Positions 1-13,200 of a DNA stretch of 64,000 bases are shown piece after piece. The position numbers and the translations under genes are program-made. The notes beneath the pieces are model-generated. The model saw only the letters and a program-made list of their open reading frames with translations, made no database searches and was not told where the DNA came from. Numbering within the stretch: the stretch's first letter is position 1; every line of letters begins with the position of its first letter. Source of the DNA: Paraspadella gotoi (Eukaryota; Chaetognatha); the NCBI GenBank assembly GCA_051294375.1, contig CM119263.1, positions 22,222,833 through 22,286,832 of the forward strand. The letters are read 5' to 3'.

Positions 1-228
1 TTTTTGTTTTTGTATGCCAGCTTTGTTTTTTCTTCGCGAAAAGGTTTCAATCCCGAAAATAAGATCGCATTTGCCAAAAAAAAAAAAAAAAAATAAAAAA
101 CTATATAAATGAGAGAAAGAATAGGAAGTTCTCTTGATGTATGTATTTTGGTTTTTTTGAAGAAAAAGATAAGAAGAAAAAAGAGAGACCGCTATTATTT
201 ATCCGGGAACACGTGGAGAACTGAGCTA

Positions 229-231
229 GAC

Positions 232-281
<50 letters not shown>

Positions 282-330
282 AGAAGAGAGAGAGAGAACG
301 AGCGAAGAGAGAGAGAGAGAGAGGAGAGCC
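229..330 (+). repeat. (GA)n microsatellite, interrupted
   Basis: Interrupted GA dinucleotide tract of about 100 bp inside duplicated block copy 1. The equivalent in copy 2 is 7359-7411, shorter and cleaner. Confidence 0.9.
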
Positions 331-940
331 GGTTCGGTCACCCTCTCTCTCCAGCTCAAATCGTGACGAATTATTCAACTACAAAAGAGGAGTAAACAAA
401 AAAAAGAGAGAAAAAAAAAAGAAAAAAAAAAAAAAACGACGAACGAGAAAATAAAAATTAAACATATTTAAACAAATGAAAAATGGCAAAAATTGTAGCA
501 AAAGGAACTTTTTAGGAAGGAAGAAAGGGAGAGAGAACAGCGAACAACACCAGAAGGAAACTTTTGACGAGTGATACTTCTCTATCTCAATTAATTTTTA
601 TAGTAATAATTTTAGGGGCGAAAAAGCAACATTCAATCGAAGAACTTACCGTTAAAAAATCCAAAAAGGAATGAAGAAATCGAAAAAAGATAAAAAAAAA
701 AAAAACGAAGAAAAAGAAAATAAGTCTTTTTTAAATTTTATTCATTTCTTCGTCCTTTTTTATTATTCTCAGAATCTTGGGCCGAAAAAACTGTGTCAAA
801 ACGCATCCGACTTTGTTGTCATTAGAAAAAGTAGAAGCAGGGATTTCAATTTTTAATAACAGAAAAATTCGGAGTGAGAGAGGCTCAAGTTCCGTGTTAA
901 TTGAAGCCAAAAAAAATGGAAAAGAAATGAAATCGAGCAG

Positions 941-1022
941 AGAGAGAGAGAGAAGACTGAGGAGAGAGAGAGAGGAGAGGAGAGAGAGAGAGATGAGAGA
1001 GAGAGAAGAGAGAGGAGAGAGA
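941..1022 (+). repeat. (GA)n microsatellite, interrupted
   Basis: GA tract with several GG interruptions. The matching place in the second block copy was left as an N run (8022-8140), so the array was probably hard to assemble. Confidence 0.9.
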
Positions 1023-1899
1023 CGTACGAAATAACTCAGGGACCTTGAAGCTGCACGGCAGCGATAAACGAGAAGGGACGCGTTTTAAGAAAGAATGAAA
1101 TTACATTTTTTTTTATAATTCTTCCATCTCGATTTAAATTTCCAAGGAGAACGGGCACATTTTTCTTCTTTATTCGTGTCTTTTTAATTCTTCTTACTTT
1201 TTCTTCCTTATTCTTCTCGTCCTCCTTTTGTTTTCCATCCTTTTTCCCTCAAGCATCCCCGGATGTAATTCAAGAAACGTAAAATCGTCTTCGCTAACGT
1301 CGAAACCGAATGCATCTCAATAAAAAAAAAGTTCTTCCATTCATCTGATCTTCAAAATAAAAAAAAACACTCGGCCGCGCGAATTACAAATACGAGGTTT
1401 TCTTCGCCATTGATTTAAGGCCTTTAACTCAGCAGTCTATTTAAAATTCATGGGCCATGATAGTAATTATTACAGAATGGACGGATGATTTTGTATCAGT
1501 GTACCAATTTCTACATATTTCACATATAAAGACTGATAGGCGAAACAGGTCTCCACTTTTAAACTGTTAGATTTCAGGAAAATTTAGTCCCCTTTCATCG
1601 TTCCATATCAAAAACTATTCACTTACCAATCGCTCCTACAGGGAAGTCCTAACTGACCTGCAGAAAACCTTACCTATCACCTGAACACTCGCCAAACTCA
1701 TTCAAGTGCGATTCCGAATCGAGATTCGCCGAGTGGAAACTGGAACTAGATAAGAGACGCGACGCTACGCGTTAAATCCGGGAGGGGACGCCCTCTCTCT
1801 TCATTCTCTTCTTCCACATTCCGCCCCTCAACCCCTCTTCTTGACTATTTTTTTTCTTTACTTCTTTTCGTTATCTTTTTCCCCAATTCACCCCCCCCA

Positions 1900-2510
1900 A
1901 ATCTCACCGGGGGCCCGGGGCATCGATTCTGGCGAATTGCTTCCCTTCACCGAACCGGGCCTCGATTGTTTAGCCTGGGAACCAAATCATAATCATTTAG
2001 AAGTTGACGCACCCGAAAGCGTCGGTTTGTCGCCGATTGTTGATCGTAGACGCGTCGAGTTTTCATTGGTTCGAAGTTAGAGGTAAAGCCGACACGTCGA
2101 TAGCAATAATGAATGATTCCGAATTGGTCGAGGATATTTTTTATCTCTCGCCATTGGTAAATACAAGTTTGCGAATCTGGAAACTCGGTGTAACGCGCGA
2201 CGGATTTTCGCCATCCCCGGGGGAGGGAACGCTGGGAATCCGGAATGTAAAACAAACGACCGGACGGCGAGGACGCGGTAGTTAGGGTGAGTTTTGAAGG
2301 GTGAGTTTGCGAGTGAGAGCTGGATGGCGGTGAGCAGGGGGACCGTTTCCGGCGACAAGGGTAAGCTGTTGCTGGACGGTTCGAGGATTGAGGTAAGCTT
2401 AATAGAAAAGGCAGTGGAAAGCGATGTATCTTTACATGAGAAGGTACAGGAACTGGGTAAGGACGTACGAGGTAAGGAACGACAAAAGACGGTTCTGGGT
2501 TAAGGTTAAT
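1900..2510. promoter_or_regulatory. GC-richer island with several ATTGG (inverted CCAAT) boxes
   Basis: A GC-richer, CpG-containing stretch, also present at 9020-9600. ATTGG elements occur near 2067, 2121 and 2153, and the second copy shows four (near 9136, 9167, 9222 and 9252). Several such boxes in a CpG-containing stretch suggest an NF-Y-type promoter or enhancer. No adjacent exon could be identified on either strand. Protein-like frames exist but shift between the copies, so coding is not supported. Confidence 0.25.
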
Positions 2511-3104
2511 TGGTGGGATATTCCCGGAGGACCAGGGAGATTATAAAAACTTAAGAAAACTAATAGAAAAAGGCGGGAAAAGTAAGAGGAGAAGCCTAGG
2601 GATTTGAGATACGTGAAGGATTGCTACGCAAAAGAGCGCCTCCCTTTTTTAAAAACCACAGTTAAAGATTTTACGATCAAACCAGGTTTAAGATCTATGA
2701 TCTGATGATCACTTTTAAAGGCAGCTACCATCCAACCTGTTGCGTAAAGACACTAAAGTTCACGATAACGAGCGACATTTATTTTTCGCTATTCGACTGA
2801 ATCTCGTTTTGTTCTCTTCTGAATCGAGTTTCTTCGATTCCCCTTCGGAGGTCGAATGCGTGACTCGGTTGCTGCGTGCTTGATTGCCCGCGTTTGCTTG
2901 TCGCGTGCTCTGCCTCGCCCGGGTCGCTCCTTTCGACCCGCCCAGGTTTCGAAACGGCCCGGCGAATTCCAAACAACCGGCAAAGGAGGACGGATAATGG
3001 CCTGGCGAGCAGTCGCGCATTGCCGACAGAGAATTTGGGCGAAAGGAGGTTACCTACTTTTCGTCAAACTCTGGGGTCGACGTCGACTCTGGAAGAGGAT
3101 GACG

Positions 3105-3290
3105 ATAATTGATGACGATCACTAAGGCGAAGAAAACGATGATGCAGGACGACGACGATCACGACAAAGATGAGCGCAGAATGACGACGATTAAAAAGAC
3201 ACAAAGAGGACAACGATGATAGAAGAAAACGATTATGATGACTTTGACGATGATGACGACGGACAACGACTAAAATTACGACGATGATGA
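3105..3290 (+). repeat. Degenerate (GAC/GAT)n trinucleotide tract
   Basis: Imperfect GAC, GAT and AAG triplets over about 185 bp. The matching tract in the second block copy is 10170-10360. Its translations are simple Asp/Thr/Val-type runs and are not taken as genes. Confidence 0.8.
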
Positions 3291-4236
3291 TAAATAAAGC
3301 ACTGTTGACCTATTTTCTGTCGTAATATGAAGTGGTTAACAAAGAACGCTTTATAGCAAGTAGGAGGGTTATCCTGTGCTGTTTAATTTTTTAATTTTTC
3401 CGAAATTCATTAAAACTTCTTCTTTGGCACGCATTTAATTTTTGCAATTTATCTTCTTTCACATCCATACTTTGTGATTTTCAATTCCGAACTTCTTGAA
3501 GCTTCACTCCGCTTCACCTCGTAATGTTCACACTCGAAACCTTGTGAAAAACCTTGCCTCGTTCATCCCGAGTATCGTGACGTTCACGACCCATCAGAGA
3601 GTTTTCCAATAGAAAAAGAGGAAAAAGTTCCGTCGCTAACTTTTAACCAAATTTCCTCCTCTCTAAAAAACCAACGCATACTCCACCACATCCGTCGACC
3701 GCCGCTAATTTCGGCTTTTTAATTCCTTAAATCTTTAATTCCATTAATTTTGATTTATTTCCTTTAATAAAATGGCGAGAGAGGAGGGGCTGAAAGGCTG
3801 ACAGGGGAGCGATGGGAGGGGAGAAGGAAGGAATTTAAAAGTGTCTCCTCTCGATTGATGTTTGCGATTAGGCATTTTGTGCGGCGGACCACGACACCTT
3901 CCGTGGAGAGAAGTACAACGACGAAACGACGACAACAACCAAAAATTACTTTTGAAAAGCTCGCCTCTAGGTTTGAAAAGATGTGGCAATGATTACTAAA
4001 TGTTCATCTTTCCATGTTTATAGCTATTGCATGATTATTGGTACAAGTGGCAGAATTCAAATATTTTTAATTCTCTCTTAACCCCACAACTCCCAATTTT
4101 GAGAAAAAAAAAAATGTTAATAGAGATGAATATTATCCAGTGCCTGCCGCCGTGGAGAATTGGGTCGCAATTTTTTTCCCTCCGTCGACGCCTGTTTTGC
4201 AAAAACAAAAATCAAACTAATTCGCCGATATGAATC

Positions 4237-4265
4237 TCTCCCCTCTCTCTCTCTCTCTCTCTCTC

Positions 4266-4316
<51 letters not shown>
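4237..4316 (+). repeat. (CT)n microsatellite
   Basis: CT array of about 80 bp with one CG interruption. The matching array in the second block copy is 11263-11342. Confidence 0.95.
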
Positions 4317-4319
<3 letters not shown>

Positions 4320-4710
4320 CATCGATGCGCTGCAAATTCTGCGGTTTGCACGCCCAAGTTTCGGCGATCGAGAAATTGCACGGTGCCATTTTGCGTGCAA
4401 GTGCACGCGTCATTAATAATGACGTAGCATCTCCGTCGATTTTTGACGCCCTGAGGTCGTAAAACTCGAGAATAAATCGTGGGATGTTAACGATGGCGAG
4501 AAAATGTTGGGAATACTCATTTGATATATTACATTTATGAAAGCTTTATATTACTTTAATATATTTATTGTTATAAATTAAACATTTTAAGCTGCATCTT
4601 GTTTCGATTCACTGAAAGAAGTTTGAAAATAATATAGCTAATATAAGAATGTGTTTTTATATTAAGTATATAAAGCTATATAATACTATAAAGCTCAAAG
4701 GCATAGCCGA

Positions 4711-4757
4711 AGACTCTCTCTCTCTCTCCTTCTCTCTCTCTCTTCTCTCTTCTCTCC
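4711..4757 (+). repeat. (CT)n microsatellite
   Basis: Interrupted CT tract. The second block copy carries a pure array at 11701-11752. Confidence 0.9.
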
Positions 4758-5515
4758 ATACGCGCCAAACATGCGTGTTCCGTCATCAAACTTCTCAGTT
4801 AACTTCAACTTTTTTTCCCCGACCACCTCCCCCCTTGCTACGGCCCTCCTCGTCCGTGAAACGTTCGAACGGTCGCGCTTGATCAACGAGATGTTGTATT
4901 CTAGACAACAACCCTCTGACATTCACTCTTTCCACATTCCTTTCACCCAAATTCATTCTACACCCCCCGCGCCTCTAGAACAAAAAAAAAAAAAACAAGG
5001 GCAAAAAATATTCCTACGATCTCAGGTCGTCGTTATAGTCGTCGTCCCCCGGGGTGAGAGGCGGACAGAGGTGGATGGTGGTACACATATTAAGCCTAAG
5101 CAGCAGAAGAAGAGTCGCCGGTTAAAACGGGGCTCAGGGAAGAAAGAGGAAGAGGACAGTACAGTGATCAAGGAGTTTCAAATAATTGGCAAAGGTGTGA
5201 ATGTTTAAAGAAGGGAAGGAAAGTATAGATTCCTGAGCGAAGCGAAGGAGTGCAGGTTGAAAGGTTTTTAAATTAAAAAACGTTTAAAGATTGCTGATGG
5301 TAAGAATGATTTAAGATGAAAGAAAAAAACATATTTAATTTATTTTCAATTGCCAACATTGTGACGAAAGTAACAAGAACAATAATGACATGTAATGACG
5401 TAGAAAACTTCAATAGGGCATTAGCAATATGACAAATTTATTAATTTGACTATTAATACTAAAATAGCAATCACTAAATAACGTTAAATGTATCATGACT
5501 TTATTGACATGACTG

Positions 5516-7149
5516 TCTCATTAAAACCAGAGGATGCAGACGCATACCGGGAGCGGAGTGAAAACGCGCGGACAGGGCGCAGTTTTGAGTGGCGAACTTG
5601 GAACTAGAGTCAAAAAATTGGGGAGAAGGGAGGCGAATGCGGAGGCGCAAAAAACGTGCGCTTCGCCTCTTGTTCTTTTGTTTTTATAGGCGAAAATTTC
5701 AAAAGTTTTTGCCAAATTATAACCGTTTCTATTTTCAAATTGTTCTTTTTTTTCAAATTAGATATTGCCTAAAATTCTAAAGCGTTTATCAGCTGCCATT
5801 GGTTTTATATAATATATTTTTTATTCAAAAGAAAGATATTTTTAGTTCTGATTATAATTTATTTTAATCTAATAGTTGTTGTACATAAGCTATAATTTTA
5901 TATCTTTGCTATTTAATACATTCATTCACTCAATTTATTCCCTTTTTTATTTTAAACAAAAGATAACTTAAATAGTTAATTTATTCCTATGAATATTTAA
6001 TTAATATTTATTCATAAATTCTATTCTATTCTATTTATTTATTAACTCTTATTCATTATTATTAATCAAATAATTTTTTTTACTTGCGTCTTTTTAAACT
6101 TGCACCTTTTTTGATTTGCATTATTAATTTTAACTGGGATCATTTTCAACTGCAATCTCTCTCTNNNNNNNNNNNNNNNNNNNNNNNNNCTTTAAAAGGC
6201 TGTCTTCGCCCGCGAAAGATCATCGAAGGCTGGAAAAGGCCGGCCCACTCGGGACGGGTCATTATGGCTTAAAACTTCACTTTTTTTAAAAACTGAAAAA
6301 AAAAAAACAAGATAAAGTTACATCTTTTGGTTATTTCTGCCTAAAAAAAGGACATTATGTTTCAACCTTTTCAAAAATGGCCCGTCTTGTCCACAGGCCA
6401 ATCGATGAGAATCGAAATTGGGCACGAGACGCGAGCTCGAGGCATAATTCTGGCAGAACGATTAAAACAAGTATGATGAGTGCGCACGAATTTACGAACG
6501 ATTGAACGAAAGGACTAACGAAAGAACGAAGGAAGGAACGAACGAATGATGAAACGAAGCAGGGAATAAATAGAAGATTGAAGGGAAAGAACCAAAATAT
6601 CAACAAACGAACGAAGAGAAAATCGAGGAATGAGCGAAGGAGCAAATGCCTGATTGAGCCAACGAACGACTGAGCTTGGGAACCTTCGAGCGACGTGATA
6701 GAATAACCAGTAACTTTTGTTATATGTACAATAGAATTGTATATATTAGGCATTTAATCATAGAAAAGAAAGAGAAATAAGATGGAAACGAATTAAAATC
6801 CAAATCGAAAACATCTCGATTTCCCGAACTTTGGATCAGCATTGTGGTCGTCCTTGACTCTGTTATCGTCATCACCATCATCATCATGATTTTGGGGGGA
6901 AACCATTCGCTAGGGGGTCATTACGGGGGGATTGAAAAGTCTGTCATGCGAAAATTAGGATCAGTTTGGGTTAACAAGATGTTTCAAGGGTCGGGGAAAG
7001 TGGAGGACGGCGACAACGACGACGACGTCGACGACGACGATAATGACGATGGCTTTTGGCGTTTACTGGTCGCATGAATTTTTTTTTTCTTATTTTTCGT
7101 CTGTTGCGATTTCATTAGTTCCAATTGAGATTTTTTTTTACAAACGATT
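5516..7149. other. Spacer between the two 5.5 kb copies, no gene seen
   Basis: AT-rich spacer with no supported gene. It contains a 25-N gap (6165-6189), a short inverted repeat at 5631-5669 (aggcgaa paired with ttcgcct) and a degenerate (GAAC)n-like tract at about 6480-6690. Confidence 0.6.
6165..6189. other. Assembly gap, 25 N
   Basis: Run of 25 N directly after a CT run. Confidence 1.
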
Positions 7150-7355
7150 TTGATGGCAGCTTTGTTTTTCTTCGCGAAAAGGGTTCAATCCCGAAAATAA
7201 GATCGCATTTGCCAAAAAAAAAAAAATAAAAATACGTATATAAATGAGAGAAAGAATAGGAAGTTCTCTTGATGTATGTATTTTGGTTTTTTGAAGAAAA
7301 AGATCAGAAAAAAGAGACGCTATTATTTATCCGGGAACACGTGGAGAACTGAGCT

Positions 7356-7358
<3 letters not shown>

Positions 7359-7411
<53 letters not shown>
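7359..7411 (+). repeat. (GA)n microsatellite
   Basis: Pure GA array of about 50 bp, the counterpart of 229-330. Confidence 0.95.
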
Positions 7412-7413
<2 letters not shown>

Positions 7414-8021
7414 GAGTTCGGTCACCCTCTCTCTCCAGCATCAAGATCGTGACGAATGTATTCAACTACAAAAGAGGAGTAAACAAAAAAAAGAGAGAAA
7501 AAAAAGAAAAACGACGAACGAGAAAAATTAAAAGATTTGAAAGATGCATTGTTAAATATGATAAATAAATCAAATGAAAAATGGCCAAAAATTGTAGCAA
7601 AAGGAACTATTTTAGGAAGGAAGAAAGGGAGAGAGAACAGCGACAACATACCAGAAGGAAAAAACTTTTGACGAGTGATACTTTCCATATCTCAATTAAT
7701 TTTTTATAGTATAATTTTTAGGGGGAAAAATGCAACATTTTTCAATCGAAGAACTTACCGTAAAAAATCCAAAAAGGAATGAGAGAAATCGAAAAAGATA
7801 AAAAATAAAAAAAAAACGAAGAAAAAGAAAATGAGTCTTTTTAATTTTATTCATTTCTTCGATCCTTTTTTATTATTCTCAGAATCTTGGGCCGAAAAAA
7901 CTGTGTCAAAACGCATCCGACCTTGTTGTCATAGAAAAGTAGAAGCAGGGATTTCAATTTTTATAACCAGAAAAAATTCGGAGTGAGAGAGGCTCAAGTT
8001 CCGTGTTAATTGAAGCCAAAA

Positions 8022-8140
8022 NNNNNNNNNNNNNNNNNNNNNNNNNNNNNNNNNNNNNNNNNNNNNNNNNNNNNNNNNNNNNNNNNNNNNNNNNNNNNNN
8101 NNNNNNNNNNNNNNNNNNNNNNNNNNNNNNNNNNNNNNNN
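8022..8140. other. Assembly gap, 119 N
   Basis: Run of N. By comparison with the first block copy it covers the GA tract that lies at about 912-1018. Confidence 1.
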
Positions 8141-11100
8141 AGAGAGACGTACGAAATAACCAGGGACCTTGAAGCTGCACTGGAGCATAACGAGAAGGGG
8201 ACGCGTTTAAAAAAGAATGAAATTACATTTTTTTTTTAATTTCCCATCTCGAATTTAAATTTCCAAGGAGACGGGCACATTTTTTCTTCTTTATTTCGTC
8301 TTTTAATTCTTCTTACTTTTTCTTTTCCTTTTCTTCTCGTCCTCCTTTTGTTTTCCATCCGTTTTCCCTCAAGCATCCCCGGATGTAATTCAAGAAACGT
8401 AAAATCGTCTTCGCTCGGTCGAACCCGAATGCATCTCAAAAAAAGTTCTTCCATCATCTGATCTTCAAAATATAAAAAAAATCACTCGGCCGCGTCGAAT
8501 TACAACAGAGTCTTCTTCGCCATTGATTTAAGGCCTTAACTCAGCAGTCTATTAAAATTCATGGGCCTGATAGCTAATTTATACAACGAACGGATGATTT
8601 TGTATCTATTGTACCAATTTCACATATTTCACATATAAAGACTATAGGCGAAACAGGTCTTCCCTTTTTAAACTGTTAGATTTCAGGAAAATTTTTAGTT
8701 CCCCTTTCATCTTCCATTATCAAAAACTTTCACTTACCCAATCGCTCCTCAGGAAGTCCTAACTTACCTCAGAAAACCTTACCTAATCACTGAACTCGCA
8801 AACTCATTCAAGGCTGCGATTCCGAATCGAGATTCGCCGAGTGGAAACTGGAAACTAGAAAGAGACGCGACGCTCGGTTAAATTCCCGGGAGGGGACGCC
8901 TCCTCCTCTTCATTCTCTTCTTCCACATTCCGCCCCTCAACCCCTCTTCTTGCTTTTTTTTTTCTTTACTTCTTTCGTTCTTTTTCCCAATTCACCCCCC
9001 CCCCAATCTCACCGGGGGCCCGGGCATCGATTTGGCGGAATTGCTTCCTCACCGAACGGGGCCTCGATTGTTTAGCCTGGGAACCAAATCGAATAATCAT
9101 TTAGAAGTTGACGTCACCGAAGCGTCGGTGTCGCGATTGGTTGATCGTAAGACGCGTCGAGTTTTCATTGGTCGAAGTTAGAGGTAAAGCCGACACGTCG
9201 ATAGCAATAATGAATGATTCCGATTGGTCGAGGATATTTTTTATCTCTCGCCATTGGTAAATACAAGTTGCGAATCTGGAACTCGGGTAACGCGCGACGG
9301 ATTTTCGCCATCCCCGGGGGGAGGGACGCTGGGAATCCGGAATGTAAACAACGACCGGGACGGCGAGACGGGGTTAAGGGGTGAGTTTAAGGGTGAGTTT
9401 GCGAGGTGAGAGCTGATGAGCGGTGAGCGAGGGGGACCGTTTCGGCGACAAGGGTAGCTGTTGCTGACGGTTCGAGGGATGAGGTAAGCTTAATAGAAAA
9501 GGCAGTGGAAAAGCGAGTGGTATACATGAGAAGGTAAGGACTGGGGTAAGGGACGTCGAGGGTAAGGAACGACAAAAGACGGTTCTGGGTTAAGGGTTAA
9601 TTGGTTGGGATATTCCCGGGAGGGACCAGGGAGATTATAAAACTAAGAAAACTAATAGGAAAAAGTGCGGGAAAGTAAGGAAGCCTGGGATAGAGATACG
9701 GTAAGATTGCTTACGGCAAAAGAGCGCCTCCCTTTTTAAAACCACAGTAAAGATTTTACGATCAAACCAGGTTTAAGATCTATGATCTATGATCACTTTT
9801 AAAGCAGCTACCATCCAACCTGTTGCGTAAAGACACTAAAGTTCACGATAACGAGACGATTTATTTTTCGCTGATTCGACTGAATCTCGTTTTTTCTCTT
9901 CTGAGATCGAGTTTCTTCGATTTCCCCTTCGGAGGTCGAATCGGACTCGGTTGCTTGGTTGCTTGATTGCCCGGTTGCTTGGTCGCGCTCTGCCTCGCCC
10001 GGGTCGCTCCTTTCGACCCGCCCAGGTTTCGAAACGCCCCGGCGAATTCCAAACGAACCGGCAAAGGAGGCGGATAATCGGCCGAGCAGTCGCGATGCCG
10101 AGAGAATTTGGGGCGAAGGAGTTTACCTACTTTTTCGTCAAACTCTGGGGTCGACGTTCGACTCTGGAAGAGGATGACGATAATGATGACGATCACTAAG
10201 GCGAAGAAAACGATGATGAGGACGACGACGATCACGACAAAGAGGACGAGAATGACGACGATTAAAAAGACATCAAAGAGGACAACGATGAAGAAGAAAA
10301 CGATTATGATGACTTTGACGATGATGACGACGACAACGACGAAAATTACGACGATGATGATAACTAGCACTGTTAGACCTATTTTCTGTCGTATATGAAG
10401 TGGTATACAAAAACGCTTTATATAGCTAAGTAGGAGGGTTATCTGTGCTGTTTAAATTTTTTAATTTTTCCGAATTCATTAAAACTTTCTTCTTTGCACG
10501 CATTTAATTTTTGCAATTATCTCTTTCACATCCATACCTTGTGATTTTCAATTCCGAACTTCTTGAAGTTCACTCCTTCACCTCGTAATGTTCACACTCG
10601 AACCTTGTGAAAAACCTTGCCTCGTTCATTCCCGAGTATCGTGACGTTCACGACCATCAGAGAGTTATTCCAATAGAAAAGAGGAAAAAGTTCCGTCGCT
10701 AACTTTTAACCAAATTTCCTCTCTAAAAAAACCAACGCATACTCCACCAGATCCGTCGACCGCCGCTAATTTCGGCTTTTTAATTCCATTAATCTTAATT
10801 CCATTAATTTTGATTTAATTTCCTTTAATTAAAATGGCGAGAGAGGAGGGGCTGAAAGGGGCTGACAGGGGGTGGGAGGGGGAGAAGAAGGAATTTAAAA
10901 GGTCTCCTCTCGATTGAGTTGCGATTAGATTTTGTGCGGCGACCACGACGACCTTCCGCTGGAAGAAGTACAACGACGACAACGACGACAACAACAAAAA
11001 TTACTTTTTGAAAAGTCTCGCTTCTAGGGTTTGAAAAGATGTGGCATGATTACTAAATGTTTCATCTTCCATGTTTTATTGAGTTTTGAGGCAGAATTCA

Positions 11101-11262
11101 ACATATTTTAATTCTCTCTTAACCACAACTCCTCAATTTTGAAAAAAAAAAATGTTAATAGAGATTGATTATCCCAGTCGCCCCGTGGAGAATGGCGCAA
11201 TTTTTTTTTCCTCCGTCGACGCCTGTTTTGCAAAAACAAAATCAAACTAATTCGCCATATGA

Positions 11263-11290
11263 ATCTCTCTCTCTCTCTCTCTCTCTCTCG

Positions 11291-11342
<52 letters not shown>
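11263..11342 (+). repeat. (CT)n microsatellite
   Basis: CT array with one interruption, followed by tttttcatcgatgcg as in the first copy at 4316. Confidence 0.95.
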
Positions 11343-11345
<3 letters not shown>

Positions 11346-11700
11346 CATCGATGCGTGCAAATTCTGGTTTGCACGCCCAAGTTTCGGCGATCGGGGAGAA
11401 ATGCACGTGCATTTGCGTGCAAGTGCACGCGTCATTAATAATGACGAGCATCTCCGTCGATTTTTGACGCCCTGAGGTCGTATAAACCTCGAGAATAATC
11501 GTGGATGTAAAACGAGGCGAGGAAATGTTGGGAATACTCATTTGATATATACATTTATGAAAGCTATATTACTTTAATATATTTATTGATTAAAATTTTA
11601 ACATTTTAACTGCATTTGTTCGATTCACTGAAAGAGTTTGAAATTGAATAAAAAAGGGTTTATATGTTGCGATATATCTAAAGCTGCAAAGCATAGCCAA

Positions 11701-11752
<52 letters not shown>
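11701..11752 (+). repeat. (CT)n microsatellite
   Basis: Pure CT array, the counterpart of 4711-4757. Confidence 0.95.
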
Positions 11753-11755
<3 letters not shown>

Positions 11756-11986
11756 ACGCGCCAACAGTGCGTGTTCCGTCATCAAACTTCTTCATTAACT
11801 CAACTTTTCCCCCGACCACCTCCCCCCCTTGCTACGGCCCTCCGTCGTCGCGTTCGAACGCGTTCGAACGCGTTGATCAACGAGATGTTGATAATTCGTA
11901 GACACAACCCTCTGACATTCACTCTTCCTACATTCCTTTCACCCAAATCATTCTACACCCCGCGCCCTCCTAGAACAAAAAAAAAA

Positions 11987-12197
11987 NNNNNNNNNNNNNN
12001 NNNNNNNNNNNNNNNNNNNNNNNNNNNNNNNNNNNNNNNNNNNNNNNNNNNNNNNNNNNNNNNNNNNNNNNNNNNNNNNNNNNNNNNNNNNNNNNNNNNN
12101 NNNNNNNNNNNNNNNNNNNNNNNNNNNNNNNNNNNNNNNNNNNNNNNNNNNNNNNNNNNNNNNNNNNNNNNNNNNNNNNNNNNNNNNNNNNNNNNNN
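11987..12197. other. Assembly gap, 211 N
   Basis: Run of N. The first block copy has about 115 bp here (4982-5097), so the gap size is probably an estimate. Confidence 1.
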
Positions 12198-12370
12198 CTA
12201 AGGAGAAGAAGAAGAGTCGGGCGGTTAAAACGGGGCTAAGGAGAAAGAGGAAGAGGACAAGTCACGTGATCAAGGGGTTTCAAATAATCTGGGCAAAGGT
12301 GTGAATGTTTAAAGAAGGGAAGGAAAGTATAGATCCTGAGCGAAGCGAAGGAGTGAGGGTTGAAAGGTTT

Positions 12371-13200
12371 GAAATTGAAAACGGTTAAAGATTGTGAGGG
12401 TAGGAATGGATAAGATGAAGAAAAAAAACATATTTAATTTATTTTTTCTATTGCCAACATTGAGGGACGAAGTAAAAGAACAATTAATGACAGTAAATGA
12501 CGTAGAAAACTTCAATAGGCATTAGCAATATGACGAAATTTATAACTTGACTATAATACTAAAATAGCAATCACTAAATAACGTTAGAATGTACATGACT
12601 TTATTGACATGACTGTCATAAAACTGACCTAAAATGACTAGAGGCATAAAGCAAAGAACGAAGAAAAATATTTTGNNNNNNNNNNTATTTAATTTATTTT
12701 TTCTATTGCCAACATTGAGGGACGAAGTAAAAGAACAATTAATGACAGTAAATGACGTAGAAAACTTCAATAGGCATTAGCAATATGACGAAATTTATAA
12801 CTTGACTATAATACTAAAATAGCAATCACTAAATAACGTTAGAATGTACATGACTTTATTGACATGACTGNNNNNNNNNNAAATTAAAAACGGTTAAAGA
12901 TTGTGAGGGTAGGTATGGATAAGATGAAGAAAAAAAACATATTTAATTTATTTTTTCTATTGCCAACATTGAGGGACGAAGTAAAAGAACAATTAATGAC
13001 AGTAAATGACGTAGAAAACTTCAATAGGCATTAGCAATATGACGAAATTTATAACTTGACTATAATACTAAAATAGCAATCACTAAATAACGTTAGAATG
13101 TACATGACTTTATTGACATGACTGTCATAAAACTGACCTAAAATGACTAAAGGCATAAAGCAAAGAACGAAGAAAAAGATTTTGGGAGATAAAAATCCAA
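12371..13200 (+). repeat. Three uncollapsed copies of one contig end
   Basis: The same sequence, starting aaacggttaaagattgtgag or later within it, occurs at about 12371-12675, 12686-12870 and 12881-13200. The copies are separated by exactly 10 N at 12676-12685 and 12871-12880. They are almost identical base for base, unlike the indel-rich 5.5 kb duplication. This looks like overlapping contig ends joined by a scaffolder without merging. No gene is seen. Confidence 0.85.

Larger units (their letters stand above)
1..5515 (+). repeat. Duplicated block, copy 1 (non-coding)
   Basis: About 5.5 kb that recurs in the same orientation at about 7150-12620. Differences are mainly one-base gains or losses at short homopolymers, in both copies. 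Homology stops near 5515, just after the shared gacatgactgtc. The block holds GA/CT arrays, a (GAC/GAT) tract near 3105-3290 and a GC-richer island at about 1900-2500. No convincing exon was found: its open frames are not kept in the same frame between copies. It may be a true tandem duplication with a 1.6 kb spacer, or two haplotypes placed in series. Confidence 0.8.
7150..12620 (+). repeat. Duplicated block, copy 2 (non-coding)
   Basis: Second copy of the block at 1-5515, same order and orientation. N runs at 8022-8140 and 11987-12197 replace sequence that in copy 1 is a GA-rich tract (about 912-1018) and an A-rich to G-rich stretch (about 4982-5097). Several GC-rich parts read more regularly here than in copy 1, for example 9950-10200. 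No supported gene. Confidence 0.8.

Noticed and set aside
1947-2285. Overlapping frames on both strands of about 90-100 residues
   Set aside because: Not conserved in frame in the second copy (9030-9400), no recognised domain, no splice sites that fit.
9861-10370. 169-residue minus-strand frame with a Val/Ile-rich start
   Set aside because: It reads through a GAC/GAT triplet tract; the frame is not kept in the duplicate at 2760-3290.
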